From Xylanibacter oryzae DSM 17970 (GTDB lineage: Bacteria; Bacteroidota; Bacteroidia; Bacteroidales; Bacteroidaceae): a stretch of 64,000 bases of DNA. Both the position numbers and the translations under genes were made by a program. Location of the stretch: assembly GCF_000585355.1 (NCBI RefSeq), contig NZ_KK073873.1:248001-312000 (forward strand), given 5' to 3'. Positions 1 through 9,858 of the stretch are shown here, in pieces. The notes below the pieces were generated by a model. That model had not been told where the DNA came from and searched no databases. It saw only the letters and a program-made list of their open reading frames with translations. How positions within the stretch are numbered: position 1 is the first letter of the stretch; each line of letters opens with the position of its first letter.

Positions 1-279
1 GGGCACATTCTAATCGGCTATGAAAAAGAGAAAAATGGCATAAGGTTATATGTAGAGGATACCGGTAAAGGGCTTCCGGAAAATACAAAGGACAGTGTCT
101 TTACCCGATTTGAGAAGTTGGGCAGTCATAAGCAAGGTACTGGTTTAGGACTTTCAATATGCAAGGCCATTGTTGAACATATGGATGGCCGAATAGGTGT
201 TGATTCTGAAAAAGGAAAAGGCAGCACGTTCTGGGCATGGATTCCAACAGATGTCATCACTCCCAATAACGATAATTAG
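1..279 (+). CDS. Sensor histidine kinase, C-terminal end (5' truncated by the window)
   Basis: Frame 1 is open from the first base to TAG at 277-279 and encodes the ATP-binding end of a histidine kinase. The G1 box DTGKGLP, the F-box-like FTRFEKL and the G2 box GTGLGLSI follow each other in the usual order, then the last strand motif GSTFWAWIP. The protein would autophosphorylate on a His upstream of the window and pass the phosphate to a response regulator. The sensor part and the partner are not visible. Its end faces the end of the AraC gene on the other strand, 8 bp away. Confidence 0.9.
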   Translation, partial: GHILIGYEKEKNGIRLYVEDTGKGLPENTKDSVFTRFEKLGSHKQGTGLGLSICKAIVEHMDGRIGVDSEKGKGSTFWAWIPTDVITPNNDN

Positions 280-287
280 TTATATTC

Positions 288-1190
288 TTATTTATTTCTG
301 TATTCTTGAGGTGTCATTGATGTAAGTCTCTTAAAAAACTTGCAGAAGAAGCTTGCGCTTGGAAAATTGAGCTCGTCAGTTATCTGTGTTACTTGCATGT
401 CTGTATGCTTAAGCATAACCTTTGCTTCAGCTATCACCGATTGTTCTATCCATTCTTTTGCTGTTTTGCCGCTTGCCTCTTTTATCAGACTACCAATATA
501 TCTCTCTGAAAGGCACATCTTATCAGCATAAAAACTTATGTTGCGCTCTTTTTTACTATATTTGTGTAATAGAACCATGAAGTTGTTAAATATTTCCCTT
601 TCTCTTGTTGTTTTTGTTTTAGTTTCTTCTGCATTCTTTCTTGACACATAGTCTAGTTCAGAATAAATTGCAGCTATGATATTTTCTGTTACTTCTTTGC
701 TGTATTCACCACAATGTACAAAGTCCCATAATATTTTCATCATTCTGAACATCATGCCGTGTTCTTCTTCTGTAGGAAACAACAGTCTGTAAGAAAAGTC
801 ACCGATAAATGTCTGTGGTATGCGTCCGTTGAATATCATTTGCATAAACTCTTCTGTAATAGCTATGCCAATCATATTCAGATCTGGTGAGAAAGAGTAA
901 GGTTGCATAATGGTATTACTTCCCAGATATATCATCATGCCCTTTTCCAGTTGGTGATCAATCAGATTGAGTTGCATTTTCGCATTACCGTTTAATACAA
1001 GTCCTACTCTTGGTTCAGCCAACCTGTATGGTTGGTTAAGTGAAAACAATTTGTCCTCTTCCGGATGTAGTAAATACATCATTGCGAATTCAGATGTAAT
1101 ATAAGTGATTTTGGTACTTAGTAGCAGACCTTCTGATATTATGTCACTGAGTCGCGGGAAGTTAAGTTTTATAGGCTCTTTTTTTTTCAT
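288..1190 (-). CDS. AraC-family transcriptional regulator
   Basis: 300 aa. The C-terminal ~100 residues form the double helix-turn-helix of the AraC family (SFYADKMCLSERYIGSLIKE, then the second helix pair ending FFKRLTSMTPQEYRNK). The N-terminal ~180 residues look like a cupin-type sensing domain. It starts at ATG 1190, 163 bp from the divergent efflux operon at 1354, so it is the natural candidate regulator of that operon. The ligand is unknown; export of a bile acid or xenobiotic inducer is only a guess. Confidence 0.85.
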   Translation of the reverse strand: MKKKEPIKLNFPRLSDIISEGLLLSTKITYITSEFAMMYLLHPEEDKLFSLNQPYRLAEPRVGLVLNGNAKMQLNLIDHQLEKGMMIYLGSNTIMQPYSFSPDLNMIGIAITEEFMQMIFNGRIPQTFIGDFSYRLLFPTEEEHGMMFRMMKILWDFVHCGEYSKEVTENIIAAIYSELDYVSRKNAEETKTKTTREREIFNNFMVLLHKYSKKERNISFYADKMCLSERYIGSLIKEASGKTAKEWIEQSVIAEAKVMLKHTDMQVTQITDELNFPSASFFCKFFKRLTSMTPQEYRNK

Positions 1191-1314
1191 TATTCTACAT
1201 AAATTTCCTGCAAAGGTAATAAATAAATTAATCAGATGTCCTTTTTTTACGAAAAAAGTACAAAAAGAACATTAATGGCCAAAAGAAGATAACAGTTGGA
1301 ATGTATAAAAGTTA

Positions 1315-1322
1315 TATCTTTG
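1315..1322 (+). promoter_or_regulatory. Bacteroidota -7 promoter element for the efflux operon
   Basis: TATCTTTG matches the Bacteroidota -7 consensus TAnnTTTG and lies 32 bp before the ATG at 1354. A TTG at 1296-1298 sits 16 bp upstream, shorter than the usual ~19-20 bp, so the -33 element is uncertain. Confidence 0.6.
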
Positions 1323-1353
1323 CCGCCAGAAATAAAACAAAAAGAAGTATTAC

Positions 1354-2592
1354 ATGAAACGATTACTATTTTTATTAGCATTTGTGCAGATTGCAATTAT
1401 TAGCAGTGCTCAACTCACGTTAGAGAAGTGTCATCAGATGGCTCACGACAACTATCCTTTGATACGTAGGTATAAACTTGTAGAACAGAGTCGTGATTTT
1501 ACACTTTCAAATGCCACAACAGGCTATTTGCCTCAAATCAAGTTAGGCGCTAATTCCATTTATATAAGTGATGTCGTTGATTTACCTGCCAATCTCAAGT
1601 CGGGAGCATTTGATATGGGACATAACATGTACGGTGTTAATGTACAAGTCAACCAGACGATATATGATGGCGGCTACATATCATCTAATAAAAGGATTGC
1701 AAGAGCGCAGTCTGAAGTACAGAATAAGCAACTTGATGTCAATATGTATGATATAAACGAGCGAATAGACCAGATATATTTTGGCGTACTTATAATAGAC
1801 GAACAGATCAAGCAGAACATGCTTCTGCAGAAAGACCTTGGCATAAGTTCAAAGACAATTGCGAGTATGATAAAGGGCGGTATGGCTAATCAGACAGATG
1901 CAGACGTTATAAAAGTAGAAGAGATAAAAGCCCAGCAACAAGAAAGTAGTTTGCGCGTATCACGGCGCACATATCTTTCAATGTTAGCCACATTCATAGG
2001 TTCGCAAATAGATGAAAAAACAGAATTGGAAAGACCTGAATTGGTCTCTGTAAGTGCCGAGAATCACCGTCCTGAACTGGATTTCTATTCATCACAGAAT
2101 TCTCTGTTGAACGCTAAGCGTAAAGCTCTTGACGTAGCCTTAATGCCTAAGTTCAGCGCATTTGCAGTTGGCCTTTATAGTCATCAAATGACATCATTAG
2201 TAAATAATGCAATTTTTGGTGCAGGCATAACTATGAGCTGGAGTATAGGTTCGTTGTATACACGCAAGAATGATATACGAAAACTGGATATTGAGCATCA
2301 GCAGATAGAAAACGACCGTAATACTTTCTTATTTAATATACAGCTTCAAAATCAACAGTATAACGGTAATATAGAAAATCTCAAACAGCAGATATCACAA
2401 GATGACGATATAATAACCTTGAGAGACAATATTCGCAGTAAATCAGAGAAGAAAGTTCAGAATGGTACAGAGACTGTGAATGAGATGCTACGCGATATAA
2501 ATGCTGTTAGTGAAGCCAGGCAGACAAAGGCTAATCATGAGATTCAACTGCTTAATGAAGTATACAGATTAAAGAATTTATTGAAAAATTGA
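1354..2592 (+). CDS. TolC-family outer membrane efflux protein
   Basis: 412 aa with a signal peptide (MKRLLFLLAFVQIAIISSAQ) followed by the two-fold helical repeat typical of outer membrane factor proteins, with long polar helices such as the stretch after residue 330. It should form the trimeric outer-membrane channel of a tripartite exporter. It is the first gene of a compact operon with adaptor (12 bp downstream), ATPase and two permeases, which supports type-I-like export through ABC-2 permeases. Confidence 0.85.
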   Translation: MKRLLFLLAFVQIAIISSAQLTLEKCHQMAHDNYPLIRRYKLVEQSRDFTLSNATTGYLPQIKLGANSIYISDVVDLPANLKSGAFDMGHNMYGVNVQVNQTIYDGGYISSNKRIARAQSEVQNKQLDVNMYDINERIDQIYFGVLIIDEQIKQNMLLQKDLGISSKTIASMIKGGMANQTDADVIKVEEIKAQQQESSLRVSRRTYLSMLATFIGSQIDEKTELERPELVSVSAENHRPELDFYSSQNSLLNAKRKALDVALMPKFSAFAVGLYSHQMTSLVNNAIFGAGITMSWSIGSLYTRKNDIRKLDIEHQQIENDRNTFLFNIQLQNQQYNGNIENLKQQISQDDDIITLRDNIRSKSEKKVQNGTETVNEMLRDINAVSEARQTKANHEIQLLNEVYRLKNLLKN

Positions 2593-2604
2593 AAATATAA
2601 GAAT

Positions 2605-3501
2605 ATGAAAACCAACTGTTTGATAATTTTAGCAGCAGCATTGATAATGACTGCATGCTCAGATAAAGAAAATAAGTTTGATGCCACCGGCACTTTCGAA
2701 GCTACCGAAGTTACTGTATCTGCTCAGGAAAACGGATGCTTGCTGTCTTTCAATATTGATGAGGGATCAAAAGTGTCTGTAGGCAATCAGGTGGGACTGA
2801 TAGACACTGTTCAACTGCAGTTGAAAGCACGTCAGTTGGGCGCTACCCGACAGAGCTTTGCATCGCAGCGTCCCAATACTCAGGCACAGATAGCTGCTAC
2901 CCGCCAACAGTTAGCCAAAGCCATACAAGAACAGCACCGTTTTGAATCATTGGTTAAAGACGATGCCGCTAATCGCAAACAACTCGACGATGCGCTAAGT
3001 AATGTACGCGTGCTTCAGAGACAGTTGGAAGCGCAAGTATCAAGTCTAGGTAACAGTACGCAAAGCCTTAACAGCCAGATGAGTGCTACAGAGATACAGA
3101 AGTATCAAGTACTAGACCAATTGTCGAAGTGCCATATCACCACACCTATCACTGGTGTTGTATTAGACAAGTATGTAGAACAAGGCGAATTTGTCACCAC
3201 AGGTAAGCCATTATTTAAAGTAGCAGATACCGATAATATGTTTTTGCGTGCCTATATTACATCCGCACAACTATCAATGGTCAAACTCGGACAACATGTT
3301 AAAGTGTACAGTGACTATGGAGATAACAAAGGCAGACAATATCAGGGAACTGTAACATGGATATCCTCACGCTCAGAGTTTACCCCTAAGACCATCCTTA
3401 ATGAAGACGAACGTGCCGACCTTGTATATGCAGTGAAAATAGCAGTCAAGAATGATGGATATGTTAAAATAGGAATGTACGGTAGAGTAAAGTTAAACTG
3501 A
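2605..3501 (+). CDS. HlyD/MFP-type periplasmic adaptor lipoprotein
   Basis: 298 aa. An N-terminal lipobox (LIMTAC) predicts lipidation at the Cys near residue 18. A biotinyl-lipoyl-like half (VTVSAQENGCLLSFNIDEGSKVSVGNQVG) is followed by a Gln-rich coiled coil at ~75-170 and the second half (ITTPITGVVLDKYVEQGEFV). This is the fold of YbhG/HlyD adaptors that bridge an inner-membrane transporter to a TolC channel. The stop codon overlaps the next ATG (TGATG), so translation is probably coupled. Confidence 0.88.
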   Translation: MKTNCLIILAAALIMTACSDKENKFDATGTFEATEVTVSAQENGCLLSFNIDEGSKVSVGNQVGLIDTVQLQLKARQLGATRQSFASQRPNTQAQIAATRQQLAKAIQEQHRFESLVKDDAANRKQLDDALSNVRVLQRQLEAQVSSLGNSTQSLNSQMSATEIQKYQVLDQLSKCHITTPITGVVLDKYVEQGEFVTTGKPLFKVADTDNMFLRAYITSAQLSMVKLGQHVKVYSDYGDNKGRQYQGTVTWISSRSEFTPKTILNEDERADLVYAVKIAVKNDGYVKIGMYGRVKLN

Positions 3502-4985
3502 TGGAAAAGGAATATTCTGTTGTTGTAGATAATGTCTCCAAACATTATGGTGAAGTTTGCGCTCTTGACGATGTCTCGTTTAGTGTTGGCAAAGGCGAAC
3601 TATTTGGACTTATCGGTCCTGATGGCGCCGGAAAGACCACGATGTTCCGCATTCTCACAACACTACTGATACCCGAAACAGGCAAAGCCACCGTCGATGG
3701 TTTTGACACGGTAAGTCAGATGAAAGACATTCGTCGCAGGGTAGGGTATATGCCGGGCAAGTTCTCCCTGTATCAAGATCTTACTGTATTAGAAAACCTC
3801 AAGTTCTTTGCCACACTATTTGGCACAACTATAGAAGAAGGTTACGACAGCATAAAAGATATATACAGTCAGATCGAACGTTTCAAAGACCGCAAGGCAG
3901 GAGCCCTCTCCGGAGGAATGAAACAGAAACTGGCATTATGCTGTTCACTTGTTCATTCGCCAAGTGTACTTTTCCTCGACGAACCCACAACCGGTGTAGA
4001 TCCTGTATCCCGTAAAGAATTCTGGCAGATGCTCGACAGCCTTGAAGAGAGAGGCATCACCATTATAGCTTCAACTCCATATATAGACGAGATAAATCAC
4101 TGTAATCGCATTGCCTTTCTGAACAACGGACAAATAAAAGGAATAGGCAAGCCTGATACTATACTAAATCAGTTCGCTGATATTTTTAACCCTCCGTCAT
4201 TGCATCATCACATATCTGCTGAGCAGGAAAAGACAGAGAGCGGTACTCCTGATGATGTTATTGTTGTAGAGAATATGGTTAAGGCTTTCGGTACATTCCG
4301 TGCTGTTAATAATATATCATTCAGTGTACACAGGGGTGAAATATTCGGATTCCTTGGAGCCAACGGAGCAGGCAAGACAACCGCCATGCACATACTCTCA
4401 GGCCTAAACCAGCCCACTAGCGGCAAAGCCACTGTCGCAGGCTATGATGTATCTACAGAATACGAACAGATTAAGAAGCACATCGGTTATATGAGTCAGA
4501 AGTTCTCACTATACGAAGATATGACTGTAAAAGAGAATATCCGTCTTTTCGCCGGTATATATGGCATGGCAGACTCTGAGATTGCACGTAAGACAGATGA
4601 AGTTCTGCATACACTCAATTTCTCTGAACACAAGAATACGATGGTGCGCGACCTCCCTTTGGGTTGGAAACAGAAACTCGCGTTCTCTGTCAGCATATTC
4701 CATGAACCCGAAGTTGTCTTCCTCGATGAACCAACAGGCGGAGTAGACCCTGCCACCCGTCGACAGTTCTGGCAACTGATATACGATGCGGCCTCAAGAG
4801 GCATCACCGTATTTGTTACAACCCATTATATGGATGAGGCTGAATATTGCGACAGAATTTCCATAATGGTAGATGGCGAGATAAAAGCCCTTGCCTCGCC
4901 CGACGAACTTAAAGTTCAGTATGGCTGCAAGGATATGGATCAGGTGTTTACACTATTGGCTCGCAAAGCCACAAGAAACGATTAG
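3501..4985 (+). CDS. Fused double ATP-binding subunit of an ABC exporter (YbhF-like)
   Basis: 494 aa with two complete nucleotide-binding domains. Domain 1 has Walker A GPDGAGKTT, signature LSGGMKQ and Walker B LFLDEPTTGVD. Domain 2 has Walker A GANGAGKTT, a divergent signature LPLGWKQ and Walker B VFLDEPTGGVD. The LPLGWKQ signature is typical of YbhF-type proteins. It would power the two ABC-2 permeases that follow directly. Confidence 0.93.
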   Translation: MEKEYSVVVDNVSKHYGEVCALDDVSFSVGKGELFGLIGPDGAGKTTMFRILTTLLIPETGKATVDGFDTVSQMKDIRRRVGYMPGKFSLYQDLTVLENLKFFATLFGTTIEEGYDSIKDIYSQIERFKDRKAGALSGGMKQKLALCCSLVHSPSVLFLDEPTTGVDPVSRKEFWQMLDSLEERGITIIASTPYIDEINHCNRIAFLNNGQIKGIGKPDTILNQFADIFNPPSLHHHISAEQEKTESGTPDDVIVVENMVKAFGTFRAVNNISFSVHRGEIFGFLGANGAGKTTAMHILSGLNQPTSGKATVAGYDVSTEYEQIKKHIGYMSQKFSLYEDMTVKENIRLFAGIYGMADSEIARKTDEVLHTLNFSEHKNTMVRDLPLGWKQKLAFSVSIFHEPEVVFLDEPTGGVDPATRRQFWQLIYDAASRGITVFVTTHYMDEAEYCDRISIMVDGEIKALASPDELKVQYGCKDMDQVFTLLARKATRND

Positions 4986-4989
4986 AACA

Positions 4990-6075
4990 ATGAAGACATT
5001 TATATCATTTATATTAAAAGAGTCACGTCACATATTGCGTGACAGTCGTACCATGATGATACTCTTCGGTATGCCTGTAGTAATGATGTTCCTGTTTGGC
5101 TTTGCCATCTCTACAGATGTCAAGAATGTACGTCTTGTAGCAGTGTCTTCATCTACAGACGACCTCACTCATAAGATAGTAGATCGTCTCGACGCATCCG
5201 AGTACTTCAATGTAACAGATGTGGTCAGTTCCTCAAAAGAGGCTGAACTACTTATGCGCAACCAAAAGGCAGACATGGCTATAGTTTTCTCGCCTAATTT
5301 TGCCAACCATCGCTATGACGGCAGCGCAGCAGTACAGTTGATAGCGGATGCTACCGACCCCAATACATCAATACAGCAGGTCACTTATGCCGCACAGATT
5401 ATAATATCAAGTATGGGCGTAAATATTTCACCATCTAATATTAACACTAAATTGCTATATAACCCCCAGATGAAGAGCGCCTACAATTTTGTGCCCGGTA
5501 TTATGGGCATGCTATTGTTGATAATTTGCGCCATGATGACATCTGTAAGTATTGTGCGCGAGAAAGAAAGAGGTACAATGGAAGTACTGCTTGTATCGCC
5601 TGTACGCCCTCTGATGATAATTGTGGCTAAAGCCATACCCTATTTGGTACTCTCAATAATAATTCTTACAAGTATTCTACTGATATCAAGATTTGTATTG
5701 GCCGTACCTGTAGCTGGCAGCCTTATTGCCATCTTTGCCGTGTCTCTGCTGTACATATTGCTGGCTCTCTCGCTAGGTCTATTGATCAGTGTGGCATCAC
5801 AGACCCAACTCGCAGCCATGCTCATATCCGGTATGATATTGCTTATGCCCAGTATAATGCTTTCAGGTATGATATATCCGGTAGAGAGTATGCCACAGGC
5901 ATTACAGTATGTAGCCGATATAGTACCCGCCCGATGGTATATATCAGCTATGCGAAAACTGATGATAATGGGAGTAAGCATAGACAAAGTAGGCAAAGAA
6001 GTAGCAGTCATGACAATAATGACGGTTCTGCTCCTTGTAGTGTCACTTAAGAAATTCAAAAAACGTTTAGAATAA
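4990..6075 (+). CDS. ABC-2 type permease (YbhS/YbhR-like), first copy
   Basis: 361 aa from ATG 4990, 4 bp after the ATPase stop; an in-frame upstream extension inside the ATPase gene is discarded. One N-terminal membrane helix (MMILFGMPVVMMFLFGFAIS) is followed by a ~150-residue extracytoplasmic domain and five C-terminal helices. The coupling motif VREKERGTMEVLLVSP before the second helix is diagnostic of ABC-2 drug/lipid exporters. It pairs with the next gene as a heterodimeric membrane part. Confidence 0.9.
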   Translation: MKTFISFILKESRHILRDSRTMMILFGMPVVMMFLFGFAISTDVKNVRLVAVSSSTDDLTHKIVDRLDASEYFNVTDVVSSSKEAELLMRNQKADMAIVFSPNFANHRYDGSAAVQLIADATDPNTSIQQVTYAAQIIISSMGVNISPSNINTKLLYNPQMKSAYNFVPGIMGMLLLIICAMMTSVSIVREKERGTMEVLLVSPVRPLMIIVAKAIPYLVLSIIILTSILLISRFVLAVPVAGSLIAIFAVSLLYILLALSLGLLISVASQTQLAAMLISGMILLMPSIMLSGMIYPVESMPQALQYVADIVPARWYISAMRKLMIMGVSIDKVGKEVAVMTIMTVLLLVVSLKKFKKRLE

Positions 6076-6076
6076 T

Positions 6077-7177
6077 ATGACAATAAAATACCTCATACAG
6101 AAAGAATTCATCCAGATACGCCGCAACGCGTTTCTGCCCAAGATGATAATAATGTTCCCACTGATGATAATGTGCATACTGCCATGGGTAACCAATCTTG
6201 AAGTGCGAAACATCAATGTAAGGGTGGTAGATAATGATCACTCTGTTATATCCGGTAGACTTGTGCATCGTGTAGAAGCGTCTAACTATTTTGTATTCAA
6301 GGGCATTTCGTATTCGTATAGTGATGCCTTGAGTGAAGTGGAAAAAGGTAATACCGATATAATTCTTGAAATACCGTATCATTATGAGCGTAACCTCGTA
6401 AATGGCAAAAATCCACAGATACTTATTGCTGCCAATGCTGTTAATGGAACAAAAGGAGGCATGGGTGCATCATACATGGCAAATATAGTAAACGATAATA
6501 TATCAGAAACTAATATATCCACATCAGCTAAAGTTCAGGCCGTAAAGCTGTATACCCTTAATCTTTATAATCCACACCAGAATTATAAAGTATATATGAT
6601 ACCGGCACTTATGGCCATCCTCATAGTCATGTTATGCGGTTTTATGCCGGCTCTTAATATCGTCGGTGAGAAAGAAAAAGGAACTATCGAACAGATAAAT
6701 GTCACTCCCGTAAGCAAAGGCTCATTTATATTGGCAAAATTGATTCCATATTGGGTGATAGGAATGCTAGTGATGACAATATGCTTTATCCTGTCATGGG
6801 CTATATACGGTATAAGTCCCGCCGGAAATGTAGCACTCCTATATTGTCTTGCTATGCTTCTTGCACTGACGTTCAGCGGTATCGGACTTATTGTATCAAA
6901 TTATAGCGACACAATGCAGCAGGCTATGTTCGTGATGTGGTTTATTATGGTTTGTGTACTCTTGCTAAGCGGACTGTTCACACCTGTACGCAGTATGCCC
7001 GACTGGGCTCGTGCCATAACTATCGTTGATCCTCTAAAATATTTTATAGACGGCATGCGTACAGTCTTTGTTCGTGGAGCCGGTATCTCAGGTATAGCCA
7101 CACAACTGTATGCTCTTACGGGTTTTGCCGCATTCATTAATATATGGGCTGTGGTTAGTTACAAAAAGAATAATTGA
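6077..7177 (+). CDS. ABC-2 type permease, second copy
   Basis: 366 aa, starting right after the stop of the first permease. It has the same layout: N-terminal helix, large extracytoplasmic domain, coupling motif VGEKEKGTIEQINVTP, and five C-terminal membrane helices. The two permeases, the double ATPase, the lipoprotein adaptor and the TolC-like channel make a complete YbhFSR-type exporter of unknown substrate. Confidence 0.9.
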   Translation: MTIKYLIQKEFIQIRRNAFLPKMIIMFPLMIMCILPWVTNLEVRNINVRVVDNDHSVISGRLVHRVEASNYFVFKGISYSYSDALSEVEKGNTDIILEIPYHYERNLVNGKNPQILIAANAVNGTKGGMGASYMANIVNDNISETNISTSAKVQAVKLYTLNLYNPHQNYKVYMIPALMAILIVMLCGFMPALNIVGEKEKGTIEQINVTPVSKGSFILAKLIPYWVIGMLVMTICFILSWAIYGISPAGNVALLYCLAMLLALTFSGIGLIVSNYSDTMQQAMFVMWFIMVCVLLLSGLFTPVRSMPDWARAITIVDPLKYFIDGMRTVFVRGAGISGIATQLYALTGFAAFINIWAVVSYKKNN

Positions 7178-7225
7178 TATAAGGCATATAATACAAAAAT
7201 CTTTTTTATATTAACGTAATGCCTA

Positions 7226-7256
7226 TTGCATGTTTAATATAAAAATGTTACCTTTG
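7226..7256 (+). promoter_or_regulatory. Bacteroidota promoter for ndh
   Basis: TTG at 7226-7228, a 20-bp spacer, then TACCTTTG at 7249-7256, matching the TTG/TAnnTTTG consensus. It lies 58 bp before the NADH dehydrogenase ATG. Confidence 0.7.
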
Positions 7257-7314
7257 CAGAAGTTTCATAACTTATACGTTTTTTTAAGAGTTCATTTTAT
7301 TATCATTATTCCTT

Positions 7315-8667
7315 ATGAGTTTAAACATTGAAAAAGGTAACAAGAAAAGAGTAGTAATTGTTGGCGGAGGTTTCGGTGGTTTAAAACTAGCCACAAGCCT
7401 GTGTAATTCAGGTATGCAAATTATCTTGATTGACAAGAATAATTACCATCAGTTCCCACCACTTATTTATCAGGTAGCATCAGCCGGAATGGAGCCAAGT
7501 TCAATATCCTTCCCATTCAGAAAAATCTTTCAGAATCGCAAGGATTTCTATTTTCGTATGGCCGAAGTCAGAGCTGTATTCCCTGAAAAGAAGATTATAC
7601 AGACATCCATAGGCAAGGTAGAATACGATTATATTGTATTTGCCGCAGGGGCCACAACCAACTTTTATGGTAACAAGCACATTGAAGAAGAGGCTATGCC
7701 AATGAAGAACGTAGCTGAGGCTATGGGCCTTCAGAATGCTATCCTCTCCAATCTGGAGCGCTCAATAACATGTGCTAATAATGTAGAGCGCCAGGAGTTG
7801 CTTAATGTCGTCATTGTAGGCGGTGGAGCAACCGGTGTAGAAGTAGCAGGAGTGCTTTCAGAGATGAAACGTACCATACTGCCTCACGACTATCCGGATT
7901 TGGATCCTAGTATGATGAACATATACCTTATTGAGGCAGGCAACCGTCTTCTTGCAGCCATGTCGCCGGAGTCATCTGCCAAGGCAGAAGAGTTCTTGCG
8001 CAAGATGGGCGTTAATATTCTGTTGAATAAGAAGGTAACCGACTATCGCGACCATAAGGTAGTATTAGCCGACGGAAGCGAGATTGCCACCCGTACATTC
8101 ATATGGGTGAGCGGTATAGCAGGAGTTAACATTGGTAATATGGACAAATCGTTCCTTGGCAGAGGCGGACGTATCAAGGTAGACGAGTATAACCGTGTAC
8201 CTGATATGGATGGTGTCTTCGCCATTGGCGACCAATGCATCATGACAGGGGATAAAAACTATCCTAACGGTCATCCACAGCTCGCGCAGGTATCCATACA
8301 GCAAGGCAAACTATTGTCTAAGAACCTTCGTCGTTTGGTAAAGGGCAAGAGCTTGAAACCATTCTCATATAAGAATCTCGGTTCTATGGCTACCATAGGA
8401 CGAAACAAAGCAGTAGCCGAATTCAGCAAAATCAAAATACAAGGCTTCATCGCATGGGTGCTATGGCTCGTAGTTCATCTACGCTCTATTCTAGGTGTGC
8501 GTAACAAGGTTATTGTTTTACTCAACTGGATATGGAATTACTTCAACTATAACCAGTCTCTTCGTATGATTTTCTATCCTAAGAAAGCCAAAGAGGTACG
8601 TGACCGTGAAGCACGCGAAGCAATCACCCATTTAGGTGAGGATCTATTTAAAGATCAAGACGATTAA
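7315..8667 (+). CDS. ndh: NADH dehydrogenase, type II (NDH-2)
   Basis: 450 aa, the usual NDH-2 length. An FAD-binding Rossmann motif (VIVGGGFGGLKLA, ~residues 13-25) and a second dinucleotide fold (VIVGGGATGVEVAG, ~170) bind FAD and NADH. The motif GVFAIGDQC is the usual C-terminal FAD contact. A C-terminal amphipathic/hydrophobic region (FIAWVLWLVVHL and following) would anchor it to the inner membrane. It transfers electrons from NADH to menaquinone without pumping ions. It has its own promoter and a strong terminator. Confidence 0.93.
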   Translation: MSLNIEKGNKKRVVIVGGGFGGLKLATSLCNSGMQIILIDKNNYHQFPPLIYQVASAGMEPSSISFPFRKIFQNRKDFYFRMAEVRAVFPEKKIIQTSIGKVEYDYIVFAAGATTNFYGNKHIEEEAMPMKNVAEAMGLQNAILSNLERSITCANNVERQELLNVVIVGGGATGVEVAGVLSEMKRTILPHDYPDLDPSMMNIYLIEAGNRLLAAMSPESSAKAEEFLRKMGVNILLNKKVTDYRDHKVVLADGSEIATRTFIWVSGIAGVNIGNMDKSFLGRGGRIKVDEYNRVPDMDGVFAIGDQCIMTGDKNYPNGHPQLAQVSIQQGKLLSKNLRRLVKGKSLKPFSYKNLGSMATIGRNKAVAEFSKIKIQGFIAWVLWLVVHLRSILGVRNKVIVLLNWIWNYFNYNQSLRMIFYPKKAKEVRDREAREAITHLGEDLFKDQDD

Positions 8668-8701
8668 GAATAATCAAGGCGTAGAGCCTTCTATTTACAA
8701 T

Positions 8702-8737
8702 ATCAGCTATATATTGCGTAAGCGATATATAGCTGAT
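8702..8737 (+). terminator. Terminator after ndh
   Basis: A 16-bp stem with one G-U pair, 8702-8717 with 8722-8737, closed by a GTAA tetraloop and followed by TCCTTTTATT. It lies 34 bp after the ndh stop. Confidence 0.8.
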
Positions 8738-8788
8738 TCCTTTTATTACATTCTTATTGATATCTGCTAAAAATGTCCAAAACATTTA

Positions 8789-9646
8789 TTAAAAATGATT
8801 TTTTCTATATTGATTTGGTGTGGCACCTGTAGTTTTCTTGAATGTGTGGTTGAAGTAGGGATAGTCTTCATATCCCAATGATTTTGCGATAATATTAATT
8901 GGCAACTTAGTTGTGACCAACAATAGTTCTGCTTTTTCTATTTTTCTCTTTATAATATAGGCATTAGGTGTTGTCCCCATTTCATTTTTGAATATTCTGA
9001 TAAAGTGATCTTTAGACATACACGCCTTATCTATCAATGTTGACAGTTGTATCTTTTCATTCAGGTGATTGCATATGTAGCTTATTGCTCGCTGTATTCT
9101 TGCATCATCCACATAGTTCTTGGGTTTAGCAAATCTTATAAATTTTGAAAAGAGAATGGTTATGATACCATTTGATTCTATCTTGTAACATAATGGTTGT
9201 TGCTTATTTAATTGTATATTGTTAATCAGTGTCTGATGATTATCATAGCTATCCGGATTAGATTCAGGTAATTTCAGTAACGGATTTATGTCACAAAGCC
9301 GTTTCAATAGAGCTTCGTCCATTTGTGCAGAGTCAATCTCAGTTGGAAAAATCCATTCTTCAACGGCGTTTGTATCCGAAATATTATCTTCATATATATG
9401 TAAGTAATAGTGACAGAATAGTCCTGTGCATACATAGCTATGGGTAGTGTATGCAGGAATAAAGTAGAGATGCCCTGGAGTTAGTAGAATGCACCTATCT
9501 TCAATTATTACTTGAGCCTCTCCTTCTGTTACTAAATAGATTCTTGCAAAAGGACTTCTCACATTTTTCCAATTCCAATCAGCCTGATGGTGTGCAAATC
9601 CAATATTTATAGTAAGTAAATTGAATTCGTTTTCAGCGTAATTCAT
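8789..9646 (-). CDS. AraC-family regulator (RhaS/AraC-type)
   Basis: 285 aa. An N-terminal cupin-like arm contains the motif LLTPGHLYFIPAYTTHSYVC, as in AraC-type sugar sensors. The C-terminal ~100 residues form two helix-turn-helix units (IDKACMSKDHFIRIFKNEMG; IAKSLGYEDYPYFNHTFKKT). It is divergent from the alpha-L-fucosidase at 9859 with 212 bp between, so it probably controls fucosidase expression. The inducer is inferred to be a sugar. Confidence 0.85.
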   Translation of the reverse strand: MNYAENEFNLLTINIGFAHHQADWNWKNVRSPFARIYLVTEGEAQVIIEDRCILLTPGHLYFIPAYTTHSYVCTGLFCHYYLHIYEDNISDTNAVEEWIFPTEIDSAQMDEALLKRLCDINPLLKLPESNPDSYDNHQTLINNIQLNKQQPLCYKIESNGIITILFSKFIRFAKPKNYVDDARIQRAISYICNHLNEKIQLSTLIDKACMSKDHFIRIFKNEMGTTPNAYIIKRKIEKAELLLVTTKLPINIIAKSLGYEDYPYFNHTFKKTTGATPNQYRKNHF

Positions 9647-9808
9647 TCTTTATTTTTCTGCAAAGAAAATGTTTTTTTTGATAAGCAACAACTAATGATC
9701 AATGTTTTTTATTTATTTTTGATATAAAGTCATTATAAAAACATAGAATGTCGATATTGTACAATAAATATCCCGATATAATTTATCGTACATAACCGGT
9801 AATTTGTA

Positions 9809-9816
9809 TATCTTTG
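9809..9816 (+). promoter_or_regulatory. -7 promoter element for the fucosidase gene
   Basis: TATCTTTG fits TAnnTTTG and lies 43 bp before the ATG at 9859. No clear -33 TTTG is present, as expected for a promoter needing an activator such as the neighbouring AraC protein. Confidence 0.55.
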
Positions 9817-9858
9817 TATCATTATTTAATATACTATATCTGATAACTTTTAAAGACT